From assembly GCA_024741835.1 (NCBI GenBank), contig JAENRP010000647.1:1-13050 (forward strand): a stretch of 13,050 nt of DNA, read 5' to 3'. The notes under the pieces are model-generated. The model was given only the letters and a program-made list of their open reading frames with translations. It did not search any database and had not been told where the DNA came from. Within the stretch, counting starts at the first letter, position 1, and each line of letters starts with the position of its first letter. The translations under genes were made by a program, and so were the position numbers. Shown here one piece after another: positions 1-9,907 of this stretch. The stretch is from Diplocarpon mali. Its lineage: Eukaryota; Ascomycota; Leotiomycetes; Helotiales; Drepanopezizaceae.

Positions 1-1
1 T

Positions 2-1396
2 AGAATCGACTTCTCCTTTTAAAACGACGCTAGTAGTATTAGTACTAACGAATCAACTAAGCTTATACTTTAAGTAAAAGACCTCTTTATTAAAGTATAC
101 TTAGCAACTAATTCTCGAGAAAAACAGATAAAACTACTTAATTTACTTAAGGTTTTTAAAAAGTATATAGAGTATAATCGTATTAAAAACACTTCTACAA
201 TTCTAGCTATATAAGTAGCTAATTTAAAGAGAGTAATATAGAAAATCGAGCAAACGCTAAAAACGTATGCTTAAGCAATCAAGTCAGTAGCAATAGCTAC
301 TATAGCTACTATTGCAAATCATAGTACTAGTACTACTACTAGTAGTACTAGTATAAGTGGCGCTAATAGGAATAGGGCTAGGGCTGCAGGTAGCCCTAGG
401 AACCCTACTGCGAATTCAAGGCCTAATAAGCCAAAGGGAAACGGTAAGCCAATCCTTTTTAAGAGATATACCCTTCTATAGTCCCCTCTAGCTTTAATTA
501 CTTCTTTTTCATTAATTGCTTTATATAATCGAATTAATACTACTTTTAAAAAGAACGGTTTTAGTGATTTAGTAATTGCTACTGCATCCTTATCTTTATA
601 TAGAATTATTATTTTAACTACTACTCTTACGTTTAGTATTGATTTTTTAATTTTAAATAAGGCTATTATTAAAGGGGTGCTTCCTTAATTAACTAGCCTT
701 AAAAAGGGAGAGCTATAGTACAAAGTAGCTATTTATAGTATTCTATTTACAGATTTTAATATAAAGTATAACTTAGACTTAGAGCTAGTCTTAGAAGAGA
801 TTAAAACCTTTAATAAGGGTTTTACCTTAGTAGGAAAATCCTATTAGGCTACTTTAAAAGAGAAACGTAACTCTGGTTTATATAAGAGTAGTATAATTAT
901 TATCTCTTTTCCAAATGAAAATCAAGTTAAGCGAGCTATAAGCAAAAGACTATATATTAATAGCGCTTTAATAAAAGTCATTAAATATATAGATACTAAT
1001 AGTATATACTAGTATAAAACCTATATTAGATTTAGCCATTTAAAGGTTCTTTATAAAAGAGAACTAAAATGCTCCCTATATAAAGGCAACTATATAAGAT
1101 AGGCTTATACTTATAATATTTATAAGGTAAATACTAAGTGCAAGCATATTAGTATTAAATGCGCTAATTGCAAAGAAACTACACATTCGGCTGATTTTAA
1201 GTTATATAAAGTTTTTATTACAATTAAAAATAAATCTATAGAGAAACGTACTACTAGTAGTACTACTACTATAAATCGATTCGGCGCTCTATCTACTATT
1301 AATAAAAATTAGGAATAAATACTTATAAATTAACGTAAATAAAAGCTCGCCTACTATAGAGCACGTTTTATAAATAGCTATAGAATTATCTATTGA
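2..1396 (+). pseudogene. LINE ORF1 (nucleic-acid-binding Gag-like protein), 5' partial, RIP-inactivated
   Basis: ORF1 proteins of Tad-type LINEs bind the element RNA. One frame runs from position 2 to a TGA at 1394-1396 with about 15 internal TAA/TAG codons and no shift. The first 90 or so codons are rich in Lys, Leu and Ile and could be helical. They are followed by a Ser/Thr-rich run and a basic Arg/Asn/Pro/Lys linker (about 310-455). The middle part (about 760-1065) fits the fold that precedes the knuckles in this family, ending in a segment like SHLKVLYKRELKCSLYKG. Zinc knuckles follow at about 1070-1210. The true start is upstream of the window. The last 95 bases overlap ORF2 in another frame. 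Identification rests on the knuckles and on ORF2 directly downstream. Confidence 0.82.
1070..1210 (+). other. ORF1 zinc-knuckle array, partly destroyed
   Basis: A degenerate first knuckle starts with Cys at 1070-1072 and continues with Tyr at positions expected for Cys and His, as TGY-to-TAY and CAY-to-TAY changes would give. A better preserved last knuckle has Cys at 1160-1162, Cys at 1169-1171 and His at 1184-1186 (CANC-x4-H), followed by Tyr where the last Cys is expected. Retroelement knuckles of this kind bind single-stranded nucleic acid. Confidence 0.75.
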
Positions 1397-2000
1397 TTTA
1401 ATTGCGATTTAAGAACCTTAGATTATATAAGAGAACGATTTACTATATAGATCTATTGTATACTCTAGTTTTAAATAAATCCTTTTAAATCAAAATTCCT
1501 TTAAGCCTAGAATATTATTTTATATTTTAAATAAAATATACGCTATGCTAGCGCTTAGCTTACTAATTGATCTTAATTATATTATTATAGACGTTTTTCA
1601 TATTTAATTAATTAATGTCTTTAATGCAAGTTACCTTAAAATGCCGAATAATATTAAATTCTTAAAAAGAGACTGTTTATTAGTATTATTTTCTAAGGAT
1701 TTAATATTTTTAAGAGACTTTAATATATATTACCTTTAATAGGACCCTTTTAGAGAAACTGATCACTGCGCTCAAATTTTATTAGATATTATAGAGAAAC
1801 ACTCTTTATATCTATTAAATACTCTAAGGGAAGGAACTTATTTTAGATTAAATATAATAACTCCTTCTATTATTAATTTAACATTTGCTACTTAAGGAAT
1901 AGTAAATAAAATCGTAGACTGGCAAACTATACTAGATCTAAGTTCTAATTACTTCAGGGTTCTATTTACTATTACTACTAGTACTAGTAATACTAGGTCT
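1329..2000 (+). other. Apurinic-type endonuclease domain of LINE ORF2, catalytic residues lost
   Basis: This domain nicks the target DNA to prime reverse transcription. Recognised motifs: the N-terminal Asn motif (INVNKS, 1329-1346); the QEP motif, now stop-Glu-Pro at 1410-1418 and followed by a stop at the usual Trp; the GDFN motif, now RDFN at 1713-1724, with Tyr-Tyr behind it at expected His positions; an Ile-Asn-Leu-Thr-Phe segment matching the usual IDLTF; and the final SDH, now Ser-Asn-Tyr at 1944-1952. Gly to Arg and Asp to Asn are G-to-A changes, and His to Tyr is C-to-T. The enzyme would be dead even without the stops. Confidence 0.85.
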
Positions 2001-3022
2001 TACCCTACTGTTCTATAATATAATATAAAAAATTTAAATTAGGAAAAATTTAAAAGGACAATCAAAAACGTCTTCTTAAATTTCGAATATTCTAAAGATT
2101 TTAATATAAATGAAGAACTAGAAGACCTAGTAAATACTTTTACTATAAAATTCATAGAAGCTATAGATAATGTAATACCTAAATCCAAGTTATCTATAAA
2201 TAGTAAACCCTAGTGGAATAAGGATTTAAAAAATCTATATAAAATCATATAACAATTCTATTATAAAAGCAAATCTTTAAGGTATACTCTTTTTTAATAA
2301 GAATTAAAACAAGCTAAAAATACGTATTTTAATTCAATTAAAATAGCAAAAACAAAGCACTAGAACCAATTCTTAGAAAAAGAGGACTCTTAGTAAATAT
2401 TCAAAGCTATATTATATACTAAGGGATTAAGCTCTCAATTAATCCTTAATTTATTTAACTCTAATACTTAAGAGCTTAAATCGACTTTCTAAAAAAAGTA
2501 TAATATCTTTAAAAGTACTCTCTTTCCAACTCTACCTATTTCTAATAGTCCAAATCTATAAGAGTTAGAAAATGACATTAATTATTCAAATAAGAGTAAT
2601 AAGTAAAGTTAGCTATTATTAACGCAAATTAAAATTAAAAATGCGTATACTTCAAAGATAAAGGGTAAAATCCTAGGACTAGATTTTATTATATAAGAAA
2701 TAATTATTCAAGCTTATTTAGCTATTCCAGAAGTGTTTTTTAAGGTCTATTCGTCCTTAATAAACCAGGGCTACTACCTTAAAGCATAGAAACAAGCTAT
2801 TGGATTTATTCTTAAGAAGTTTAAAAAACCAGACTATTCAAAACCAAAAGCATATAGAGTTATATTACTGCTTAATTATCTTAGTAAAATTTCTGAAAGA
2901 ATACTAGCCTAGCGTCTTAGTCATTTAGCCGAAATTACTATTCTACTATACCATTCTCAAATTGGTAGTAGATTATATAAATCGGCTATTGACGCGGCTC
3001 TACTCCTGCAAAATGAAGTAGA

Positions 3023-3027
3023 GCTGA
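3023..3027 (+). repeat. Target-site duplication, left copy (GCTGA)
   Basis: GCTGA lies directly before the 5' LTR and recurs directly after the 3' LTR at 10618-10622. Five bases is the usual duplication length for Copia integrases. The two copies are identical, so the element has not recombined with another copy. Confidence 0.93.
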
Positions 3028-3224
3028 TGTCGTGCAGAATGGGCGGAGTCTCCACTTATTCTGAAGACCCTCTACGTGACTCTGCTAAGTCATAAACTCT
3101 CCCTTTTCTTTCCGAAGTATCCTTACTATATATATATGAGAAAACAATATAATTAATCATCTTCCCCTACTTCTGCGAGCCTCTTAAGCGACCTAATAAA
3201 GGCCCTCTAGCCGACCGCACTATA
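3028..3224 (+). repeat. 5' LTR of the Copia element
   Basis: 197 bp aligning without gaps to 10421-10617. It begins TGTCGTGCAG and ends TATA, where the 3' copy ends CACA, so the ancestral ends were the standard TG...CA. Differences from the 3' LTR number 24, of which 23 are transitions; the one transversion is A at 3119 against C at 10512. The first half of this copy keeps its CpA and TpG sites, while the last 70 bp carry more T/A than the 3' copy. Confidence 0.95.
3127..3137 (+). promoter_or_regulatory. TATA-like run in the 5' LTR
   Basis: An alternating TA run of 11 bases lies about 100 bp into the LTR and is present in both LTR copies. Its place upstream of the body of the element fits an LTR core promoter. 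In DNA this TA-rich the match alone is weak evidence. Confidence 0.4.
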
Positions 3225-3240
3225 GTTATAAGCCCTATAA
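3225..3240 (+). promoter_or_regulatory. Primer binding site, complementary to the anticodon half of initiator tRNA-Met
   Basis: The first bases after the 5' LTR, GTTATAAGCCCT, match GTTATGAGCCCT with one TpG-to-TpA change. The latter is the reverse complement of the anticodon loop and adjoining stem of yeast-type initiator tRNA-Met as I remember it. Use of a half tRNA cleaved in the anticodon loop is known for Drosophila copia and yeast Ty5. The match fades after about 12 bases, which RIP could explain. Confidence 0.65.
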
Positions 3241-4500
3241 GCACTTTAATATGCTTTCTCTTTGCATATAACTGGCTAAAAGGCCCTTTGAGCTCTTAAC
3301 CGACTTTTCGAGTATTTATAATAATTTAAAGGACTTTTATTTTCAATTAATAAATCTCCATTTTCTAATCGAACCTTATTTGCAAACTTCATTTATATAC
3401 CTAACCTTTTTCACTAGACTCTATTTAATATATCTAACGCCTTAAGCATCTTTAAGCCTTGCCTTATTACCTCTGCCTCTTAAGTAAAGTAGTTTAATAA
3501 ATATATATTCTTTACTAAGCTTTATAATATTACTATTTTTGCCGATCTAAGACTCCTATTCAAGTTAATTATAAAGACTAAGCCTTAAGCTCCCTTTATA
3601 TAAGAGCTTAAGGAATTAGAAACGGCCAACCTTTGTATAGTATACGCAAGGTTGTATAAAGAGTATATAGCTACTCCGGCCGAACAGATTTACGCCCGCT
3701 TTCCCTTAGGAGATCTGTTAAAAGCTCCTCTTTTATAGGCCTTTTATAAAGATATTAAAGACGAATATAAAATCCTAATAAAGGAGCACCTTATGCGTAA
3801 GGAGACTTAGAAGACCTAACGTAAATACTATAAGCTACTATTAGAATAGGTCTCTAAGACTGTCGATAGAACGCTTCTAGCTTCTGCGATGGCTTAAGCT
3901 TAAATCTAGGTTAAGAAGCTCTTTTCCTTAATACTTAATAGAGATACTCCTATAAGTGGAATTACTATTAATAACCTATATGCTAATTTAGTAAACTAGT
4001 AACTCTTACTCTAAGGCTTAGTATCCATTTTAAAGTATAATATTGCGCCTTCCGATAAGGCTATTCAGTCTTAGATAAGGCTCTAGTACTGCGATATACT
4101 ACGCTAAGGCAAGACTAGGAGAACTAATACTTAATAGTAGATCCGGGAGTAGTAGGAGGCATACCGCCTAGTAGAATAATACAGTTTTCCTAAGATCAAA
4201 GGGAGACTAAGAGTAATTGACTTTTAAAACTTAATTATAATAAAGATTAATCTAAGTTAGGCGACTCGCTTAAAGGAGGAAATAATCATTAATAAGTAGA
4301 TGGGAACCTTATGTAAGCATAACCTAATATAGCTAAACTGCGCCCTAGCGGGTATTAAATCTAATAGAGCGATTGATAATAAAGGGCTAGCAGTTTTTAC
4401 TACTTAAAAGTCTTTCCTAGATGCCGAAACCACTTCGTAGGCTTTAGCGAGTAGCTTTTAAAATCGCTCTATAAGCTCTAGAAGGGAGATTAGGCCTAAG

Positions 4501-4548
4501 TGCCCTTATAAAGGCTCTACTAATCACTATTAGAAGCCCTAGGACTAT
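4501..4548 (+). other. Gag zinc knuckle of the Copia element
   Basis: Cys at 4501-4503, Tyr (expected Cys) at 4507-4509, His at 4525-4527 and Tyr (expected Cys) at 4546-4548 form a C-x2-C-x5-H-x6-C-like knuckle with two Cys-to-Tyr changes. It lies between the Gag body and the protease, as in other Copia elements. Confidence 0.6.
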
Positions 4549-4881
4549 CGGAAACTATTATATACTATAGATAGGCGTAAGGAAAATATAAAGGCTCTCC
4601 CTTTGCAAGAGGAGGTCTTACGAATATAAAAGGCGTTAAATGCAAGAGACTAGTTCAAGGGTCTTTAAGTATAGCTTAAGGAGAATGATATTATAGTAAT
4701 AGCAATTGACAAATTTAAAGGAAAGGCTTTAGCCTTTAGGAAGGATAGTTTAAGCAAAAGGGAAAACTTACTAGTCTTTATAGTAATAGATCCCTTTGCT
4801 TTCGACGCTTTTGAAGAATCGTTTAACGTTTATTACCTCTTTAAGCTAGAACGCTACCTGCTCTCCTTAAGTACGCTCTTT

Positions 4882-4960
4882 AACAATTGCGCAGCTACTT
4901 ATATTATTAATTCGAAGGATTTACTTATCGCAGGCACCTTTAAGCCTTCTAGCGACTTGC
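4882..4960 (+). other. Aspartic protease of the Copia element, active-site Asp lost
   Basis: The segment reads NNCAATYIINSKDLLIAGTF. The fungal Copia protease motif is Asp-(Cys/Ser)-Gly-Ala followed by a Thr/Ser-x-His-x-x-Asn stretch. Here Asn at 4885-4887 stands where the catalytic Asp is expected (a G-to-A change) and Tyr where His is expected. The enzyme would process the polyprotein. Placement between knuckle and integrase supports the call. Confidence 0.6.
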
Positions 4961-5394
4961 AGTAATATATTAAAGCAAGTACCTTAAGACTCCTAATTAT
5001 TAAAAGAGGTAATAGATATATAGTAGACTCTCTTTTATAGCATAATAGCTCTCCTATAGGAATGACGCTATGCAATATTACTATTATAAAAGAGTTTACT
5101 ACTAATATTATCTTAAAGAGGCTCTTTACGGATAAGGGTTTTTAATACTCTAGGGTAGACCTTACTTTGCGCTCTAAGAGTATCGCAGATTCTATAAAGT
5201 AAGCTTAATTAGAGTATTGCTATAATCTCGTTTTCTTTAAATATAAGCCTATTAACTATTTAAATCTCTTAAATATGCTTTAATATGACTTCTCTGCCTT
5301 AATAGCATTCCTTATAGCTAAGACGATACTTTATAATAGGTTCTAGTCTAGCTATATGCTTACTAAGGTGTAGGATAATAATGCGTATATATAG

Positions 5395-5499
5395 TACCTT
5401 TACGCTAGCTACCTAGGCGCAAAGGCTCTTTAAGCGCTAGTCAAGTATACCAAAGGAGTAAAGATCAAGGGAATATAAAGGCTAAAGTACCTTATATGC
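5395..5499 (+). other. Integrase N-terminal HHCC zinc-binding region, His/Cys mutated
   Basis: Tyr at 5395-5397 and Tyr at 5410-5412 are spaced as the His-x4-His of the integrase zinc domain, in a context like the usual LWHLxAGHLG (here a stop stands for Trp at 5392). Tyr at 5488-5490 and Cys at 5497-5499 form the C-x2-C half. Three of four ligands are changed by CA-to-TA or TG-to-TA. Confidence 0.75.
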
Positions 5500-5580
5500 G
5501 TAGTAGCGTCTGCTAGGTAAGTTATCTCTTACGCTACCTTTAAGAACCGATCTCTAAAGCCCTTCTTTAGGATCTCCTAA

Positions 5581-6330
5581 GATCTCTTTAACTTTTTAAA
5601 TAACTTATATAATAGTTACTTATAGGTTCTTTTAATTAAGGATAAGTATAGCAGTATACTTTAGACGTTTCTATTAAGATCGAAGGGCAAAGATATAGTT
5701 ATAGAGGTCCTTTAGGCCTTTAAAGTATAAGTGAAATACTAATATAGACTTTCTATTTGCAAGATTAGGCAAGATAATAACACTTTAGTAATCTCCTTAA
5801 GGGAAGACTCTCTTATAGAGTATTAAAGATAGGTAAAAGAGGAAGGAATTGATTTAGAGCTTACTTCTACTTATATATACTAACCTAATAGAGGCATAGA
5901 GCAAGTAGGAAAGGAGTTGATTAAACGCTTTATTAAAATAAGGATCTATACTAGGCTTTTAGCAAGCCTTTGGCCAAAGGTTATAAAGGCTGCTATATAC
6001 CTTTATAATATCTCCTTACTTACTAAAAAGAAGATAATCTTATTAAGCAAGGCTTTCTATAGTTAGTTTAAGCAGTATTTTCGATTCTATAAGCTATTGC
6101 TTATTAAGTAGATAATAGTAAGCTTAAAGCCCGACTGGAGTTACGTTTATATATATAGTGCTTACGTATACCTTTTAATTAAAGAGAAGGAGGTAAGGAG
6201 GGACTACCGAACCTTTAAAATTAAACTATAAGGGCACTTGAGTTACTTAATTAGATATATTATCTTTAATATTTATAGAATCTAAGTTCCTATACTTTAG
6301 TAAGTAATAATAACTTATAATATCGAATTC
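5581..6330 (+). other. Integrase catalytic core and C-terminal part of the Copia element
   Basis: This is the DDE-type strand-transfer enzyme. Asp at 5581-5583 fits the first catalytic residue. KIRQDNNT puts the second Asp at 5773-5775, and the NRGIEQVGKEL segment puts Glu at 5899-5901, 42 codons later. The downstream segments LWPKVIKAAIYLYN and GHLSYLIRY match the stretches that follow the catalytic Glu in fungal Copia integrases. All three catalytic residues survive, although stops lie between them. Confidence 0.85.
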
Positions 6331-7429
6331 GATAAGTCTCTCTTTTATAGTCTAAAAGCTAAGCGCATAAACCTTATATTGCGCTAGGAACTTAAGATAA
6401 CCCTTAAATTGATTAAAAAGGGAGAAGGAGCTTAGAACGCTAAGTTCGAAGGCATTTTCAAAGAATCAGAGCTTATTATAAAGCTAAATGCAATTGCTAT
6501 AAAAGAAGCTACTATATAAGAAGAGCCTATATTATAGACTAATGCTACTCTATAGCCTTTAACTAATAATATTAAAGGCCTTAACTTAAATCCAAATTCT
6601 CTAAAAGACCTACTTAGAAACTTAAGGGTAGAAGCAAGCGAATTAGAAGCTACTTTACCAGTCTTTAAAAAGGCAAATAGCAACTAAAGCTTAGGGGTGA
6701 TAATTCCTTATAAAGGCCCTATTAAAGAAGGAACTATAGACGACTCTAAGGGAGTCTCTAAAGACGAGTTTTATAAGGCGATCGGCAGATCTTTAGCTAC
6801 TATTCTATATAAGAATAGAAATAGCTTAAGGGCTTTAAAACAAAGTCTTCAATTATAAAGGCAAGCCTTAGTAAACTCTAATAGAAAGCTAGAGGTATTA
6901 CTACTAAGATCTAAGAGGAGCTTTAACAGTCTTATAAGAAGCGACTTAATAAAAGGAGTAGGCTTTAATAATATAATACCTTAAGTTATAATACTAGCTT
7001 AAAGACTTTAAGTTTAAAAGACAAAGCTACCTAGACTCTTAAAGGAACCTCTAGTAATAATAAAAATAGAAAAGGAGACTTATAGAGAAAAGCGCAAAGA
7101 AGAACTCCCTCTTTTTAAGCAAAAGAGGAAGAGATACTTAAGCATTAAGTAATAGGAGACTTTAAAAGTATACGCTACTGCTTTAAAGCATATGCTCTTT
7201 TAAAGCAATATTAATTTACCCTACTCCTTATATATATAAGAGTTTATATTAACCTTTTAAGCGAACGAATAGATAAGGAAGGATAGGAAGGACTATTTAA
7301 TAGTTTATATAATCGTTAAAGCTGCAGTTAATAGTTAGGCAAAGGATAAAGCATAGTCTCTTAACCGCCTATAGTATTAAAGCTCTTTACTAAAGCTTTT
7401 AAAAGGATAGCTAGACTTAAAGAAGTACC

Positions 7430-8100
7430 TTTTTAGCAAACGATTTAAGGAAGGAGGGCGCTAAGAGATTAGGAATCTAGAATCTTAAAGTTGCTAAAGA
7501 ATTATATAAAAGGACTACTTAAAGCCTTTGCCGATACTATTAAAATGGGTTTTTACCTATAAGGTCAATGGCTCTAGCAAGCTTTTAAAGTGCCAATTAT
7601 AGCTAATTATATAAGGGGATCTTTAAAATAAAGCTTTAATTTTCTTAACCTATGCAACTACACTTATAACAAGGTCTTTTAAGGTACTAATAGCACTTAC
7701 TATATACTTTAATATAGAAGTAAAGCAGTTCGATATCGTTAATACGTTTATTAACGCTCCTAGAGACCTAAGGAGTGCTTTAGTCATATGCTTTCTATTA
7801 AATGGCTTTAAGCGCCTTAGTATAGTAGTAGAACTGGACCGCGCACTCTATAGGCCAAAAGACTCTTTAGTGCTATAGTATAAGAACTTTGTAGAAATGC
7901 TTAAGGGCCTTTAACTTAAGCTACTAGGCGAGGAGCCTTATATTTTTATAATAAAGGATCGTATAATCTTTATAGCATTTTATATTAATGATATTCAAGT
8001 ATTATATAAGGCCTTTAACTTAGATTAGGCGACTTATCTAATTAAAGACTTAAAGAAGGCATATAAGCTTACTATTATAAAAGATATCTTCTAGTTCTTT
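7430..8100 (+). other. Copia reverse transcriptase, one catalytic Asp mutated
   Basis: The domain begins near EIRNLES, and KPLPILLKWVFTYKVNGSSK at about 7523 is the conserved entry segment. Motif A reads FDIVNTFINA with Asp at 7732-7734. RALYRPKDSLVL followed by a stop at an expected Trp is the conserved segment after it. Motif C reads FYINDI, with Asn at 7987-7989 in place of the first Asp of FYVDDI and Asp kept at 7990-7992. Confidence 0.9.
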
Positions 8101-8481
8101 AAAGTAAGGATTATTTAGAATAGGAAGGTAAAGAGGATCTCCTTAGTTTATAATACCTATATTAAAAAGATCACTTAAAAGTTTAAAGCTAATATAAGAA
8201 GAGTGCCTAGTACTCTACTATTAAAGAAGGAGTTTATTAAGAACTTAGGATAAGCTTCCTTAGAAAAGGTAAAGGAGTACTAAGAGAAAATAGACTTTAT
8301 TCTTTATATAGCGATTATAATACACTTAGACATTGCGTTTATAGCCTTTTAACTATCTTTCTTCCTAATTAATCTAAGCTTTAAGCACCTTTTAGCTGCG
8401 GATTAAACGCTTTAATACTTATATAGTATACGCTTCTTAGGAATTGCTTATAGCTTTAAGGCTAAGGAATATTAATTAGTT

Positions 8482-8940
8482 ACGTCTTTAGATACTTCTT
8501 TTAAAAATGATTAAAAGACCTACAGATCCTTTTAAAGATATATCTTCTTCCTATTTAAAGGACCGATTATTTAAAAAGCGAATCGCTAAGCGACTATTAT
8601 ACTCTCTTCTATTAAAGTAGAACTCTATAGTATAGTTTCTACTATAAAGGAGATAATAGCTATAAAATGCCTCTTTAAGGAGATTCGCATAGACTCCCTC
8701 TTTAAATAGAATATATATTACAATAATTAATAAATAATTCGGCTAATTATTATAGAAAATAAAAAGATTAAAATAAGCCTTTAATATATCGAAATCAATA
8801 ATATATAAATCTGCTAATAGTATTAAAGAGAAAGCTTTTAAATAATCTACCTTCTTATTAAAAAGATATACGCAGATAGGCTTACTAAGAATCTAAACCG
8901 CTAGAAGTTTAAGAGCTTTATTTGTTTATTAAACCTTTAA
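8482..8940 (+). other. Copia RNase H domain
   Basis: This domain removes the RNA strand of the hybrid. Asp at 8491-8493 (in TSLDTSF) and Glu at 8620-8622 (in VELYS) match the first two catalytic residues. ADRLTKNLNR from 8872 matches the conserved C-terminal ADGLTK segment with Gly changed to Arg. Upstream, about 8270-8460, the connecting segment with LDIAFIAF and FLGIAYSF is also the standard Copia sequence before RNase H. Confidence 0.85.
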
Positions 8941-9234
8941 AGCTTTTAAATAATCGTTTAGCAACTCGCACTTATTAGCAAGTAGTCACTTATTATTCAA
9001 AGACTTATACTTATAAGCTTTTACTCTTTTATAATCATATTTATTTATTTTCTTTTATAAAGCGTACTATAAAAGCTTCTCCTTTTTTAAAAATATAAAA
9101 TAGGTAATATTCTTAAGCTGCTATTATAAGGCGCAACCCTCTTTTAGATTCTCCTAGCTAAGGCCAGGAGCTAAGACGCTATAGCTATAAGCTCTATATA
9201 GATCTCCTTCTAAAAGAGGCCTACTAGTACTCTC

Positions 9235-9555
9235 TTGGCCAGAGGCCTATTGGCAAATATACTAGTAATAGCAAGGGCGATAGTAGGAGGTGCGGCGATA
9301 AGGGCGGTAGGAGCAAGGGCAGCAAAGGCAAAGATAGGTATAGCGATAGCAAGGGCTAGGGAGACGAAAGGGGAGACTATAGCAGCAGCTGCAATAGCAA
9401 AGGCAAAAGGGATAGGAGCGGCGGCAGTAATAGCAAGGGCGAATGGGTTTAAGCCAGAAGGGCTAAGAGCGAATAGGAATAGTACGCTAAGAGTAAGAGA
9501 GGCAGCAGTACTACCATTTGCGGAAGTAGTAGGCCCTTTTAATATTAAGGTCTAA
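9235..9555 (+). other. Purine-rich, RIP-poor island with a 106-codon Ala/Arg-rich open frame
   Basis: The frame opens at ATG 9274 or TTG 9235 and ends at TAA 9553-9555; it is not recognised. It is Ala-rich with alternating Arg, Lys, Ile and Gly (for example AKAKIGIAIARARE) and lies in the same register as gag-pol. The DNA is an imperfect series of purine-rich hexamer-like units such as AGCAAGGGC, and it keeps many CpA sites that are lost in its flanks. The opposite strand is also open for most of the stretch, reading as Ala/Leu/Pro/Phe-rich. Openness on both strands follows from the composition, so I do not call it a gene. Confidence 0.4.
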
Positions 9556-9580
9556 TCGCTCCTATCTTTTAAATTAGCTT

Positions 9581-9600
9581 AAAACTTAATAAAACTTAAT
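9581..9600 (+). repeat. Tandem repeat, 2 x AAAACTTAAT
   Basis: Two identical 10-base units lie side by side directly after the purine-rich island. This is a minor slippage-type repeat with no visible function. Confidence 0.7.
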
Positions 9601-9907
9601 AAGATATATTATAAAAGCTTTAAAGCGCACCCTTTACTATATTAAGCAATAGTGCTACCTCTTCTTTAAAGGCACTATAGGCATAGGCCGATATAATAGC
9701 CTCTTAAAAGGTAAGGAGAGGTCCGCTGGCCTATTAGCAGCTATTACTTAGTATTATATAATAAATGCAATATATACTAAAGGTGCTATTAAAGCACTAA
9801 TAATCGAAATTGCTAATACTTTTATATATAATATAATATACGCATGCGTTATCGCGCTCTATTATAGGCTTAGGTATATAGCGCATAGTAAGGGCAGGGC
9901 TCTTAAG

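Larger units (their letters stand above)
1302..3027 (+). pseudogene. LINE ORF2, 5' part: endonuclease and start of the reverse transcriptase, RIP-inactivated
   Basis: ORF2 of a Tad-type LINE carries the nicking endonuclease and the reverse transcriptase. One frame (positions divisible by three) runs from about 1302 to the Copia insertion after 3027, with more than 25 TAA/TAG stops and no shift. I place the start at ATA 1302-1304, a plausible RIP product of ATG, because the endonuclease N-terminal segment INVNKS follows at 1329. That start is inferred, and it overlaps ORF1 by 95 bases. The endonuclease spans about 1329-2000. A linker with a Trp-Trp motif turned to stop-Trp at 2211-2216 follows. 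From about 2650 the reverse transcriptase N-terminal part is clear, for example KAYRVILLLNYLSKISERIL and HSQIGSRLYKSAIDAALLL. The frame resumes at 10623. Confidence 0.88.
3292..8940 (+). pseudogene. Copia gag-pol polyprotein, single frame, RIP-inactivated
   Basis: The polyprotein would give capsid, protease, integrase, reverse transcriptase and RNase H. One frame (position 1 modulo 3) carries all domains: Gag with a zinc knuckle at 4501-4548, protease near 4882, integrase zinc-binding part at 5395-5499, integrase core at 5581-5901, reverse transcriptase at about 7430-8100, and RNase H at about 8480-8940. About 120 in-frame TAA/TAG codons fall mostly at expected Gln or Trp positions, and I found no indel. 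The left limit is only the codon after a TGA at 3289-3291; no ATG marks the start. The right limit is the stop after LLNL, where related polyproteins end, though a RIP-made stop there cannot be excluded. Gag and pol share one frame, so no frameshift signal is needed. Confidence 0.9.

Noticed and set aside
297..352. A CRISPR array or regularly spaced direct repeats.
   Set aside because: The repeats are irregular ACT/AGT triplets without spacers of constant length, inside the coding frame of a eukaryotic retroelement.
6432..6683. An 83-codon open frame on the minus strand.
   Set aside because: It lies wholly opposite the Copia gag-pol frame, between integrase and reverse transcriptase. Its Leu/Ser/Phe-rich product is what the complement of this AT-rich coding DNA gives, and it shows no domain.
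9235..9555. A real host gene coding an Ala-rich protein.
   Set aside because: Both strands are open over the same stretch, the composition is a low-complexity purine-rich repeat, and there is no recognisable domain. It is kept only as a compositional feature.
9783..9849. The hairpin GTGCT/AGCAC (9783-9797) and palindrome ACGCATGCGT (9840-9849) as ends of a nested DNA transposon or a protein binding site.
   Set aside because: They are short and isolated, with no matching terminal repeat or target duplication nearby.
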